Made by a program: the position numbers and the translations under genes. Shown here in pieces: positions 1-8,698 of a DNA stretch of 14,316 nt. Each line of letters begins with the position of its first letter. Position 1 is the first letter of the stretch. Under the pieces are notes generated by a model. It saw only the letters and a list, made by a program, of their open reading frames with translations. It had not been told where the DNA came from and did not search any database. This stretch comes from Candidatus Absconditabacterales bacterium (GTDB lineage Bacteria; Patescibacteriota; Gracilibacteria; Absconditabacterales; Absconditicoccaceae), in assembly GCA_937965925.1 (NCBI GenBank), contig CALCME010000025.1:1-14316 (forward strand), given 5' to 3'.

Positions 1-1094
1 TACCCGAATCGCTAAAGAAAGAGTCATCTTTGACTGAAAGATCTATTAACTTTTATCTTACGTTCTTATGATGAACCCGAGTTTGAAGAGGTGATGGGTA
101 TGTTTGGAGACTCTTTCATAAAGAATTGTTGAATGAAATAATAGAACCTCACTTTTCAGATTCACTCTCTCATGAATCATTAGTGTTCTATTGATGATTG
201 TTGTATCTATATAGTAAGAACGTTTTCTACTACCAACATGCGTATGAAAATGTAAGAAAAGGGAAAGAAGTTTTTTCAATGCCAGGAAAACCTTCTTCAA
301 AAGAGATTTATTCGAACGTGTTCATCTTAAAAATGTTAGATGAGAATGCTCTCATTACGGTATTTCAAGATGTGAATAAAAAAGATTTCTCTTTACAGAT
401 AACAGATGAGGAGTATATAAATGAATTTAAACGTGTTATTTGACCAAATCTTGAGACACTACCTTTAACCTCATCTCGTAAAGATCTTTTTTCAGCAGTA
501 TATGCTGATGTACTGACACTGTGTCCTTTACTATGAGAAACTATCTTGTGATATGATCCGCTGATGAACCAATTATACATTTGAGAAAACGTATATACGG
601 TAGATCTTTGGACCTGGAAGGCTGTCTTATCATCTCTAGCAAACGCTCATGTTCACCAAGAATCAATTCAACCATATTCTGAGTTGGTACTCATTCATAT
701 TATGGCGATATTGAGAGAGACCTTGTTTTGATATCTTCTTATGATAACCTTTATCAAACAAAAAGAACGTGAAGACGGAGTTGACTATGGTCATAGTTTA
801 TTAAGTCGTTTATATATTAATGATGTCTTATTGATTCCAATAGATAAGAGGGAAGATTTTCACGGATATCTTGATGAAGTCTTGTTGTCGTTTGATACTC
901 TGCTAGAAAAGCGACTTCCATTAGATGAGAATATCTCATATGTGACCATATGATTTAATAATCGAGTATGATTTATCGATTCTTCGTCATCTGAGGCTGT
1001 TCTTGAATCAGTTACATGAGAAGATATCGTTCGAATGAGATGATATCTTAAAAACATTACCTATTATAACAAAAGATACATTCGTCCTTTTTAG
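1..1094 (+). CDS. Unrecognised protein, 5' end outside the window
   Basis: The frame is open from the left edge (first full codon at 3) to a TAG at 1092-1094, giving about 363 residues, if UGA is read as glycine. Fourteen in-frame UGA codons break it under the standard code. No start codon is required inside the window, so this is the C-terminal part of a longer protein. I do not recognise a family. The sequence is a soluble-looking mixture of charged and aromatic residues with no obvious transmembrane run, nucleotide-binding loop or metal-ligand cluster. It ends in a basic, tyrosine-rich tail (NITYYNKRYIRPF). It lies 23 bp upstream of nrdR on the same strand, so the two may share a transcript. 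The open frame is clear; the function is unknown. Confidence 0.8.
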
Positions 1095-1117
1095 TTCTTT
1101 ACATTCTAGAGAATCCT

Positions 1118-1555
1118 ATGAAATGTCCCAAATGTAATAATATGGAAACAAAAGTTATTGATTCTAGGGTAGTAGAGGCATGATTCTGAATTAGGAGAAG
1201 GAGATCCTGTGAATATTGTGAGCATAGATTTACAACATATGAGAAAGTAGCGGTAACAGATCTTATCGTTGCAAAAAGAGATGGAACCAAAGAGATGTAC
1301 GATAGAGATAAACTCAGAAGAGCGCTAGTTGTTTCTTTCTGAAAAAAGAATCTCTCACTAGAAAAGATAGAGGAAATTATCTCACAACTTGAAAACAAAC
1401 GATCGTGAATGGGTAAAGAGATTACTTCCAAAAAAATAGGTGAAGATGTTCTAAATACCCTTAAAAATGAAAATGATGTTGCCTATATTAGATTCGCATC
1501 TGTGTTTATGGAATTTGAAACAAAAGCAGACTTTCAAGAAATTTTACGTGAGTAA
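1118..1555 (+). CDS. nrdR: Transcriptional repressor NrdR
   Basis: The 145-residue product matches NrdR, the zinc-ribbon/ATP-cone repressor that senses (d)ATP and controls ribonucleotide reductase operons; the family is usually about 150 residues. The N-terminal zinc ribbon has its four cysteines as CPKC (residues 3-6) and CEYC (about 31-34), followed by the family-typical EHRFTTYE. The ATP-cone follows from about residue 46 (VAKRDGTKEMYDRDKLRRAL) and ends with the characteristic VAYIRFASVF block. Three conserved or tolerated glycines are UGA. The ATG at 1118 begins the standard MKCPKC N-terminus, which fixes the start. Only a weak purine stretch precedes it. No NrdR-box target or nrd gene is evident in the window, so its targets lie elsewhere. 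Its terminator lies inside the end of the convergent downstream gene. Confidence 0.95.
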
Positions 1556-1578
1556 TCAGTTGATAAAACCCTATTAGA

Positions 1579-2457
1579 CTATTTCACTTTTTTTGCTCTT
1601 TTTGCTCTTTTTCAGAGCTTTTTTTTCGATTGCTTTTTTTTCTTCTTCTTGTAGGGAGCTGCATTCTTTTTCTCATCGTTTTTTATAGATGCATTCACTC
1701 ATGTAGCTTTCTCTATCTTCCATCTTCCAGGTTTAATAGATCATATGTGTCGTTTTCAGACTTTAATTCTTTTTAGTGCTTTTACTTTATATCATAGTGA
1801 ACTTAATAGACGCCTTATATGACGATATTTTCATTCATTTAGTGTGATAATAACTTTGTTCGTTCCATTAATAATTCTACTACTTACTGCTACGCACTTT
1901 AGTAGTTCAGTGTCGACTGTTTTTTTCATCTCATCTTCAGTAGAGAGTTCTCCATCTCTCGTCACGTATTGACCTGTTTTCATTTTTTTAATATCTTTTG
2001 TTCTTAATGGGGTACTAAGAGTAACCTCATAGACTTTGTGTACATCATGAAATGGATTTTCATAGTAGTCAACAAGTTTACTCTCATTGGTAAGAAGGAG
2101 GAGACCGGTACTCTCTTTATCTAGTCTTCATATATACCAAAAATCTTTATGTCGACTTTTTGGAAGATACTCATAGATGATCCTATTGTGAGGGTCATCT
2201 TTAGAACAGACGCATCATAAAGGCTTATGAAACAGCACTATTTTTGGGGAGAATCATGGCATGTATTCCACTTTCTCTGTCTCGATGGTGTCATCTGGAA
2301 GATTGATCTGAATAAGATCTCAGATAGCTACTTGTTCGTCAAAAGATCCGACTATATCGTTGTTTTTGGCAATTGCTTTTGATTGAAGGAGTGCATCGTA
2401 TTCTCTTCTTGAAACGTTTCTGGTTTTTTGAAAGTACGTATATAACAACATAACCAT
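1579..2457 (-). CDS. RsuA/RluB-family pseudouridine synthase
   Basis: The 292-residue product isomerises a specific uridine of rRNA to pseudouridine. An S4 RNA-binding domain lies at about residues 12-55 (SRREYDALLQSKAI...VAIGDLIQIN). It is followed by the family opening FHKPLGCVCSKDD and the catalytic motif GRLDKESTGLLLLTNE, whose aspartate is the nucleophile. HKVYEVTL and IRRLLSSLGYKVKALKRI are the later conserved blocks. The first glycine of GRLD is UGA. The C-terminus is a lysine-rich tail of about 25 residues, as in RluB/RluF-like members, so 23S rRNA is the likelier substrate; RsuA (16S) cannot be excluded. ATG at 2457 is used, with a second in-frame ATG at 2451. It is divergent from rlmE, another rRNA-modification gene, across a 77-bp gap. 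Confidence 0.9.
1604..1626 (+). terminator. Rho-independent terminator downstream of nrdR
   Basis: GCTCT (1604-1608), loop TTTTC, AGAGC (1614-1618), then eight T. It terminates rightward transcription from nrdR. It lies within the last codons of the convergent pseudouridine synthase gene, whose opposite strand reads as a lysine-rich tail there. The stem is only five pairs, but the T-run is long. Confidence 0.6.
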
Positions 2458-2459
2458 GA

Positions 2460-2487
2460 TTGCATTTGGGTAAAGAATTCCTATTCT
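2460..2487 (+). promoter_or_regulatory. Candidate promoter of rlmE
   Basis: TTGCAT (2460-2465), 16-bp spacer, TATTCT (2482-2487). It points toward rlmE and leaves a leader of about 40 nt. The match to consensus is only moderate. Confidence 0.3.
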
Positions 2488-2489
2488 GT

Positions 2490-2517
2490 ATTCTACCGTA
2501 CATAGTCAGCTTTGCAA
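2490..2517 (-). promoter_or_regulatory. Candidate promoter of the pseudouridine synthase
   Basis: On the minus strand TTGCAA (2517-2512) and TAGAAT (2495-2490) are separated by 16 bp, upstream of the start at 2457. It lies back to back with the candidate rlmE promoter in the divergent gap. Moderate match only. Confidence 0.35.
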
Positions 2518-2534
2518 GTCAACATTACCCATTC

Positions 2535-3224
2535 ATGAGACAACGATGAAATGAACACTACACCAAGAAAGCAAAAAAAGAAGGATATCTCGCAAGAAGT
2601 GCTTATAAGCTTATGGAAATGGATGAAAAGTATTGACTGGTCGACTGATCTAGTACAATTCTAGATATTTGATGCGCACCATGATCTTGGCTTCAATATA
2701 TTTCAATCAAGTTATCAAAAGACACTCCTGATCCGTCAAGAAACAAAAAGAAAGTTGTTTTTGATGCTCTTCCAGTCCAAGATGAGAAGGGGGTAGATAA
2801 TTCTACGTATTGACTGGATGAAAAGAAAATACTTTGATTGGATTTGAAAAAAATAGATCTAACATTCCCTTGAGTAGAAACATATGTTCAAGACATTACT
2901 GAAAGAGAAAACGTTGAACGCATCTTTGATGCACATGAAATTGATATGTTCGACCTTATAGTAAGTGATATGGCTCCAGATACGATATGAATTTCTGATA
3001 TCGATGCATTAAGAAGTATCTGATTGATAGAAAAGACATTTTGGATTTTTGAAAAACATCTGGTTGAGAACTGACAATTCGTCATCAAAGTCTTTATGTG
3101 ACCATGATTCGATGAACTTGTAAGAGATCTTAAAAACACGTATTGATCATCAAATATTGTAATGTATAAGCCAAAGGCATGTAGACCAAAAAGTAAAGAA
3201 ATGTATATTATTAAAAGGTATTAA
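2535..3224 (+). CDS. rlmE: 23S rRNA (uridine-2'-O-)methyltransferase RlmE (FtsJ/RrmJ)
   Basis: The 229-residue product matches RlmE, which methylates the 2'-O of a uridine in the 23S rRNA A-loop using SAM. The N-terminal signature is EHYTKKAKKEGYLARSAYKL. SAM motif I, LDIGCAPGSW, has UGA at both of its glycines. The catalytic K-D-K-E set is visible as K in SAYKL, D in VSDMAPD, K in FVIKVF and E in KSKEMYIIKR. There is a short insertion (about residues 63-85) between motif I and the next strand. Fourteen glycines in all are UGA, including one four codons after the start. ATG at 2535 was chosen because it gives the expected MRQRGNEHYTKKA N-terminus; no Shine-Dalgarno precedes it. Der follows 95 bp downstream, so co-transcription is plausible. 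Confidence 0.95.
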
Positions 3225-3319
3225 AAAAGAAAAAAGAAAACTAGAATACTAGAAGATACATCGTTACGTGAAGAATAAACGTGTGCGTGAAACCTTATTT
3301 TTTTGTTCTTATTGATTCC

Positions 3320-4663
3320 ATGATAGTTTGATTAATTTGACGTACGAATGTTTGAAAATCTACTATTTTTAATAGACTCTTGTGAACACATAGAGCTATT
3401 GTTACAGATATTTCTTGAACGACAAGAGAACTTTTGGTGGAAGAGGGAACATTAGCCTGACGTCCGGTAACGTATATTGATAGTCCTGGTTTGGATACAT
3501 TTGAAGAAGAACTTCCTTTTATAGAAGAAATAATAGAACAGGCTGATATTCTTCTTTTTGTGGTTGATGCAAAGAAAGATCTATGAGACCATGAACATCG
3601 TATCAGTAAGATGATAATCGATTCGGGAATGAAACAGCAGACAGTCTTGATTGTGAACAAATGTGATGGAAAAGTATACTCAGGAAGGGTAGAACTTATC
3701 CTTGCTGAGTTTTATCAGTTATGATATCCTGAGACTATTCCTTGTTCTGCTGTGCAAGCAGAATGACTAGAAGAGATGGTTGATGCCGTATTGCATAGAG
3801 CAAAATCACAAGATCTTATAGGCCCAGCAAAGAAAGTGATCAAAGATAATAGTCGTCTTCCTATTGCTATAATTTGACGTCCAAACGTCTGAAAGTCGAC
3901 CTTACTAAATAAGCTTGTATGACAAACGCTGTCTCATGTACAAGATGAGCCATGAACTACATTAGATTATATTCATGCGAATTTTGAATGGAATTGAACG
4001 AAATTTACCTTGTATGATACTGCTTGAATTAGAAGAAAAAAGAAAATAGCAGGAATTGAAAGAATTGCGTATGCAAAAACCATGAGTATGGTAGAGTATA
4101 TAATGCCTGTGATCGTCTTTGTCTTGGATATGACTGAATGAATGACTCACAGAGACAAGTCACTCTTAGGTGAACTTATTCATAAGTGATTGCCGCTTGT
4201 TATCGCTTTAAATAAGGTTGATCAGTACTCAAAAGACGAAATTGCTCGTATGGTTAGTCAAATGCCACTACAAAGATCATTTTGATGGATACCGTATGTT
4301 CCTATCTCTGCCAAGGATTGAATCGGGCTACCTCAGCTCATGAAAAAAATAGAGCAAGTCTATGCTGCATCTAATTATCATATCTCTACATCAGAATTAA
4401 ATAAATCATTACAGAAATCTTGGATACTTTCACCTCCTACGTTTCCAAAAAATAAAATTTGTAAATGGAAGTATCTTACTCAAGTTGGTGAGTTTCCTCC
4501 TACGTTTATGATTTCTGTTAACAATAAAGAGTATGCTAACTTTTCTTTTAAGCGTTGGATTGAGTGAAATATTAGAAAAATTTATTCATTTGAGTGAAAT
4601 CCAATCAAGTTGAAGATCAAAAGTAAAGTAGATACGAATCCGTTTACAACTAAAGCAGAGTAA
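3320..4663 (+). CDS. der: Ribosome biogenesis GTPase Der (EngA)
   Basis: The 447-residue product has the tandem GTPase domains unique to Der, which acts in 50S subunit maturation. Domain 1 shows the P-loop GRTNVGKST, switch SGTTRE, G3 DSPG and G4 NKCD. Domain 2 (from about residue 180) shows GRPNVGKST, EPGTT, DTAG and NKVD, with SAKDG as G5. The C-terminal KH-like domain contains YLTQVGEFPPTFMISVNN and the closing GNIRKIYSFEGNPIKLKIK. The glycines of both P-loops and of DTAG are UGA, which is strong evidence that UGA encodes glycine. The ATG at 3320 gives MIVGLIGRTNVGKS, about two residues shorter than usual; an in-frame GTG lies upstream. No Shine-Dalgarno is visible. Length is normal for the family. 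Confidence 0.95.
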
Positions 4664-4668
4664 CCTCC

Positions 4669-4798
4669 AGTATAGTAAATTAATATAGAATGTAGACATA
4701 ATTTACTACGTAGTCTATCTCCGTAAGTGCAATTAAGAACTTCTATTTGGTCTAAACGTAAGAGTACTCAAAACGTCTAAATTCAAATGCGATATACT
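4669..4798 (+). repeat. 130-bp inverted repeat, copy 1 (leader plus first four codons)
   Basis: This segment is the reverse complement of 13456-13585 with only three mismatches that I count by eye. It contains a perfect 10-bp palindrome ACTACGTAGT (4705-4714), three same-orientation GTCTA motifs (4713, 4750, 4775) and an opposed TAGAC (4693), which suggests protein-binding sites or RNA structure. Its last 12 bases are ATGCGATATACT. In copy 2 these are the start of a 107-residue ORF; here they start a 31-codon ORF. Sequence outside the 130 bp is unrelated. A poor promoter-like pair, TAGACA, 17 bp, TATCTC, lies within it. Confidence 0.9.
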
Positions 4799-4882
4799 CT
4801 ATATAATCTAGATTCCCCCTCTACTTCTCCAATACATTTACAAGTTGTATTTTTTGATGAAAAAATCTCCCTTCTATACTAA
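4787..4882 (+). CDS. 31-codon ORF behind repeat copy 1, possible remnant
   Basis: ATG at 4787 is the repeat-encoded start. Four shared codons (MRYT) are followed by an unrelated sequence (LYNLDSPSTSPIHLQ...) and a TAA at 4880 that falls inside the terminator hairpin. The product has no recognisable domain and contains no UGA codons. It may be the stump of a gene deleted behind a duplicated leader, a short regulatory peptide, or chance. Its only support is the shared start context with the longer gene at 13467. Confidence 0.25.
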   Translation: MRYTLYNLDSPSTSPIHLQVVFFDEKISLLY

Positions 4883-4893
4883 GGGAGATTTTT
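4861..4893. terminator. Bidirectional rho-independent terminator
   Basis: A perfect 13-bp stem, AAAAATCTCCCTT / AAGGGAGATTTTT, with loop CTATACT. It has T-runs on both strands, so it can end rightward transcription from der and repeat copy 1 and leftward transcription from the Cys-rich gene through repeat copy A. Confidence 0.85.
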
Positions 4894-4925
4894 ATTTACA
4901 TGTTCTGTTACATTATATTTACTTG

Positions 4926-5040
4926 CTCTATAGGAAATTCTAAACCAATTCCCATAGATGTATACATACTCCAATTACTGAGAGAGATTTCAGTATTAAA
5001 TAGAGTAATTTTCAGCTTATATGTTAGGAATCAAAAATCC
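4926..5040. repeat. Direct repeat copy A
   Basis: Bases 4926-4982 are identical to 5939-5995 (57 bp). Weaker similarity with small gaps continues to GAATCAAAAATCC, ending at 5040 here and 6068 in copy B. The copy lies just past the stop of the minus-strand Cys-rich gene and before the terminator at 4861-4893. The gaps are not multiples of three, which favours a non-coding element. Short UGA-tolerant frames do cross it on both strands. Confidence 0.85.
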
Positions 5041-5056
5041 GCAGGGGATATTTTAT

Positions 5057-5728
5057 CTACTTGACTAATTTAAACATGTTTTTATCATTCTTTTGGAAAG
5101 CTGATAAACAACTTGTACTTACACAATTATCTTTACAGTATGCTTCATCTTTCTTGTCGATACAGAAGTCACAACATTTTTGTTGGACACATTCACTGGT
5201 GTAGTTGTGGCTTCCAACTTTATAATCGAAAGGGAGTGAACATACTTTATCAGTGGTTACAGTCTTATTTGAAGTAGTTACTCACGATCTTTTTGATGCT
5301 CACACTCAAAATCAATTAAATACGTTATTATCTTCAACTACAACATCTGCTTTGACAGATACATTTCCTTGTGGTAAGTTACTTGGTAGAATACCATTTT
5401 GAGTGATAAGCTCCTTTACGAATGCTTTACAACGTTCACTTTCTGAGAGTTTTGCACATTCTGTATATGCTGTTCATTCAGAAATACATGATGTCATTTC
5501 TTCAAGATTATGACAGGTCCCATCATGAATCTCTCTATCTACTATTACTCATTTCTCAGGCATAGTTTGATCTTCTTCATATGATTGTACTCAGAAAGAA
5601 CTTGATGCACTTTCAGATGAAGAGTTTAATCATGAAAAAATTCGAGTTCAAACAATTCATAAGATCAATCAAATGAGAAATACTCACAAGAGTTTTGTTG
5701 TGTGTAATGATCTGTCAGTAGTATGCAT
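5057..5728 (-). CDS. Cysteine-rich membrane-anchored or exported protein, unknown function
   Basis: The 223-residue product has an N-terminal hydrophobic segment at about residues 13-33 (KLLGVFLIGLILGIVGTRIF). It then has a Ser/Glu-rich linker and an extracytoplasmic-looking region with twelve cysteines. Four cysteines fall between residues about 75 and 110, and eight cluster near the C-terminus (ECVQQKCCDFCIDKKD, YCKDNC, TSC). The even count and likely export suggest disulfides. I do not recognise the family. Glycine runs and the hydrophobic segment use UGA. The start at 5728 is supported by a near-consensus promoter upstream and by the position of the hydrophobic segment. No Shine-Dalgarno is present. 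It is a monocistronic unit bounded by terminators, flanked by the two copies of a direct repeat. Confidence 0.8.
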
Positions 5729-5774
5729 TTTTGTTTTATGTATAAAAACTAAAAATATTTTCTTCAACATACTA

Positions 5775-5803
5775 ATTGTATTGATCCATTCTCTATTTGT
5801 CAA
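5775..5803 (-). promoter_or_regulatory. Strong promoter of the Cys-rich gene
   Basis: On the minus strand TTGACA (5803-5798), exactly 17 bp, TACAAT (5780-5775). Transcription would start near 5767, giving a leader of about 40 nt before the ATG at 5728. Confidence 0.75.
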
Positions 5804-5831
5804 AAAAATCAACTATTTAACCTTTCTATAC

Positions 5832-5860
5832 AAAAAAAATCGCCATGAATAGGCGATTTA
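5832..5860 (-). terminator. Terminator after ybaB and repeat copy B
   Basis: Stem AAATCGCC / GGCGATTT with a 7-nt loop. On the minus strand it is followed by eight T, so it ends leftward transcription coming from ybaB through repeat copy B. Confidence 0.75.
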
Positions 5861-5938
5861 ATTGTGTTTTCTCTTTCTATTTTCTCTGTCAAACTAGTCA
5901 TTTCTCATTTGTTTCTTTACAACTACGACATTATTTCA

Positions 5939-6068
5939 CTCTATAGGAAATTCTAAACCAATTCCCATAGATGTATACATACTCCAATTACTGAGTGAAA
6001 TTTGAGCATATGAGTATAAAAGATAGTGATTTTCAGTTTATATTTTATATGTTGAGAATCAAAAATCC
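5939..6068. repeat. Direct repeat copy B
   Basis: Partner of 4926-5040, with a 57-bp identical core at 5939-5995. It begins 12 bp past the stop of the minus-strand ybaB gene and is followed on that strand by the terminator at 5832-5860. This is the same gene, repeat, terminator order as copy A. Confidence 0.85.
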
Positions 6069-6079
6069 TTAGAATTATT

Positions 6080-6427
6080 TTATGATAGTCATGGGAATCC
6101 TCAGTTTCCTCCTCACATTCATCCCATCATTCATGCAAGATCATTTGGATCAAATCAAAGGATCTCTTTAGTCTTTTGCATTGCTATTTCTTGAGCCTTT
6201 GCTTGTCATTTATCAAAAGCAGCTTTGATAGCTTTTTCCAGTCTTTCTTTATTTTCTGGTGAAAGAAGTGTGATATCTTCAATTTCAGTTTTTCTCAATT
6301 TTTGTTCTCACGTAATCTCAACGATTACTCAATCTTCTTTTGCTCTAATAACTAACTTTTTGAGAGTATCTTGTAGTTTTTTGTACTTATCATACAGTTG
6401 TTTCATTTCTCACATTTTTCAAAACAT
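6080..6427 (-). CDS. ybaB: YbaB/EbfC-family nucleoid-associated protein
   Basis: The 115-residue product fits the YbaB/EbfC family of small dimeric DNA-binding nucleoid proteins (about 100-110 residues). The order is typical: a short N-terminal Met/Gly start (MFGKMGEMKQLYDKYKKLQD), a helix, a central strand region with VIRAKEDGVIVEITGEQKLRKTEIE, LLSPENKERLEKAIKAAFDKGQAKAQE as the long C-terminal helix, and a Gly/Met-rich tail (AGMMGGMGGGNGGFPG). Eleven glycines are UGA, most of them in the tail. The start at 6427 is the first ATG of the frame and gives the expected N-terminus. It lies 134 bp downstream of tig on the same strand. Confidence 0.8.
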
Positions 6428-6561
6428 TTTTCTTATAATGAATAATTAAAAGTGAATAGTATTTTCATATTTTGTGGAATAGTAGTTTACTATTTTAGTA
6501 GTTTAACGTTGCTTGATATGAATATCTCATAATCACTCATCTCTTTTATTTGTTTCTCGAT

Positions 6562-7764
6562 TTATCCTTTGAGTTTTTCATAAAGTGTTTCTTCTACTTT
6601 TAATGGTTTTTTCCAGTCTTCTTCTTGTATATCAAGTCCTAGTTTTTCAACAAGGGTTCTTAGTAAGAAGAATTTTTCAAGACTAGTCTTTGCAGCAGTC
6701 TTAATCTCACCATGCATTTTTACTTTTTCTTCTTCTCAAATTTTCTCATAGTATTGAGTAAGTCACTCATCTCATCAAAATCTTTCTTTCAATGACTCTA
6801 TCCTTGAAGAAAATTCTTCTTCAACAAGTGTTTTTGGAAGAACTATTTCAAATGAATCTTGTGTCTTAGCTAAGTAACTTTCAACTCAAGTAGTCAGGAG
6901 TGATTCTCTTTTTTGTGTTGAAATCACCTCGGATATTTTGGTTCTTAGTTCTTCTACAGTTTTCACTTCATCGTTTCAGAATATTTTTTTAATTGATTCT
7001 TCATTTCGTTCAGGAAGGTGTACTTTTCTTATGTCTTCTATTTTTGATACGATAGAGACACTATTTTCTTGGTTATCTTCTTCTCTGGACTGAAGCATTG
7101 GTGGAAGATCTTCGTGAACATAATCATTTTTGATCTCATCATTTGTTTTCTTTCACAGATACATTTGCTTAAGAATAGCAAACTCATCAAAGTCTTCTTT
7201 TCCTATAAATAAAGATCCCTTTTCTAGTTCATTTCATGATGTATCAAGTAGCTGAAATGAGATTTTACTAACCGTATCTTCTTCTATAATATCATGTGGT
7301 TGATAGTCTGCATATTGCTTTTGAAGATTAGCCATCGTGTTTTCTAGTTCTTCATCTGTTGGTGTATCGTCAATCGTGTCCATAGTTACTGATGACCAGT
7401 TTTCGTTTTTGACATCTACTTCAGGATAGACATCAAGTTTGTATGAAAATACTGTATTTCCATCTTTTTCTTCTTGTTGGAGATCATAGATGTTTCAAAT
7501 GAATTTTATTCCTTCATTCTCTTGTACAACAAGAAGAGTTCCTTGATGAATCACTTCTTCGTGCATTGCAAGAAGGATATATGCTTGATTTACATTTTTT
7601 TCTACAAGCTCTAGAGGAACATTTCCTTTTCTAAATCACTGAAGAGACATATCTTTTTGGAAATTTTTGAGAACTTTGGTCTTATTTTTTGATATTTCTT
7701 CTTGAGAAACAACAAGTTCAATTTGATAGTTTGATTGAGTTCATTTTGTTGTTGTGTACTTCAT
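6562..7764 (-). CDS. tig: Trigger factor
   Basis: The 400-residue product is the ribosome-associated chaperone that meets nascent chains at the exit tunnel. The N-terminal ribosome-binding domain carries the signature GFRKGNVP (around residues 44-51), the first glycine being UGA. The middle region (about 145-235; DTVSKISFQLLDTSGNELEKG...) occupies the FKBP-like PPIase position but looks degenerate, with few of the usual glycines. The C-terminal part is a long, Glu/Lys-rich helical chaperone domain (VEEEFSSRIESLKERF, TSLEKFFLLRTLVEKLGL). Eleven UGA codons are in frame. Length is slightly below the usual 420-450. The start at 7764 gives MKYTTTKGTQSNYQIELVVSQ, a normal N-terminus. It is divergent from the ferredoxin gene across 171 bp in which I could not settle on a promoter. 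Confidence 0.9.
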
Positions 7765-7935
7765 ACGTAGTGGATTCCAAAAAAAGTAAAAATCATACAA
7801 AATAGTTCAATCGAGTGTAGATATCTGCTCTTGTATTGCAATTGAATATTCCTATTGATTAGTACTATTCGTAGAAAGTAATTTGATTCTATGGAGATTT
7901 GATCAATTTTATTTATATGTAACGTACACAATACT

Positions 7936-8259
7936 ATGAGTACATGAAACGTGGTAATAACCGTAAAGGATATAGAATGAAAAACTCATCTGTTGGATAT
8001 GACAGGTCACGAAGAAAAAAGTATTATAGATGTTGCAGAGGAAAACTGAATAGAGCTACCATATTCTTGTCGTAGTGGTGCATGCTTCAGTTGTTGTGCT
8101 GAAGTAACTAAGTGAAAAGAACATCTTGATCTAGAAAAAACAGGGGAAGCACTTATTGATGTAGAAGATAATGAATGTTTGACGTGTATATGTGGTATCA
8201 AGAAAGAGGTCTTTACTTCAGGAGAGCAGGTCGAAATAGAAATAGAAATGCTTAACTAA
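7936..8259 (+). CDS. 2Fe-2S ferredoxin (plant/adrenodoxin-type fold)
   Basis: The 107-residue product has the 2Fe-2S ligand set of the ferredoxin fold: C-x4-C-x2-C in SCRSGACFSCCAE (about residues 43-55), and a fourth cysteine in ECLTCICGIKK about 30 residues later. Two extra cysteines adjoin the ligands. Before the loop is the usual beta strand and helix (SIIDVAEENGIELPYS). Four glycines are UGA, one at codon 4. It would carry single electrons in the cytoplasm; the redox partner is not in the window. It converges on mscL, and the two share a two-way terminator. The ATG at 7936 is the only good start. There is no Shine-Dalgarno. Confidence 0.9.
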
Positions 8260-8288
8260 TTCCAAATAATTTTTTGAATTCAATTTTC

Positions 8289-8323
8289 AAAAAAAAATCT
8301 CTCAATAGTGAGAGATTTTTTTC
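8289..8323. terminator. Bidirectional terminator between ferredoxin and mscL
   Basis: Stem ATCTCTCA / TGAGAGAT with loop ATAG, extended by an A-run on the left and a T-run on the right. It therefore has a U-tract in both directions and serves both convergent genes. Confidence 0.85.
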
Positions 8324-8339
8324 GTTATAAGAAATATGT

Positions 8340-8651
8340 TTATTCAACATGATCACCAAGAAATTTTTTCACTAGATATGTAACAAGAAGATACATAACG
8401 AATGCTACTACCAAGAAATCGATAGTCGAAGCAAGAAATTTTCCGTAGAGAATTCCACCTTCTGTTGCTAGTTCTGCGATATTAGCTACTCAAGCTTTTT
8501 CCATTGCTGGAGCAAGAAGAGCAGGAGTAAGAACGTCACCAACTAATGATCATACCCATTCAGCAACTTTAGCTCACATTACGAATGCTACAGCCATTCA
8601 TGCAATGTTGTACTCTTTAATAAACTCAGCGAAACCACCTAGACTTGCCAT
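8340..8651 (-). CDS. mscL: Large-conductance mechanosensitive channel MscL
   Basis: The 103-residue product matches MscL, the inner-membrane channel that opens under membrane tension to release solutes. The order is N-terminal amphipathic helix (GGFAEFIKEYN), TM1 (IAGMAVAFVMGAKVAEWVGS), the conserved LVGDVLTPAL stretch, a short periplasmic loop (ATEGGILYGKF), TM2 (STIDFLVVAFVMYLLVTYLV) and a basic tail (KKFLGDH). Four glycines are UGA, including two in TM1. It is shorter than the E. coli protein (136 residues), mainly at the C-terminal helix. The start at 8651 directly yields the N-terminal helix. A TATACT box ends six bases before the ATG, so a leaderless mRNA is possible. Confidence 0.9.
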
Positions 8652-8657
8652 GGTGTT

Positions 8658-8692
8658 AGTATACAATAAAGTAATAAAATAGATTAGGTCAA
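8658..8692 (-). promoter_or_regulatory. Candidate mscL promoter
   Basis: On the minus strand TTGACC (8692-8687) is followed by TTTATT at 16 bp (8670-8665). A better -10 match, TATACT (8663-8658), lies at 23 bp, too far for the same -35. If TATACT is the true -10, transcription would start at or next to the ATG. Confidence 0.3.
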
Positions 8693-8698
8693 ATAAAT

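Noticed and set aside
3295..3660. 121-codon minus-strand frame
   Set aside because: Antisense to the first GTPase domain of der, which is certain when UGA is read as glycine.
4900..5073. 57-codon plus-strand frame across repeat copy A
   Set aside because: Depends on one UGA, overlaps the end of the Cys-rich gene on the other strand, and the matching frame in copy B soon ends; the gaps between copies are not multiples of three.
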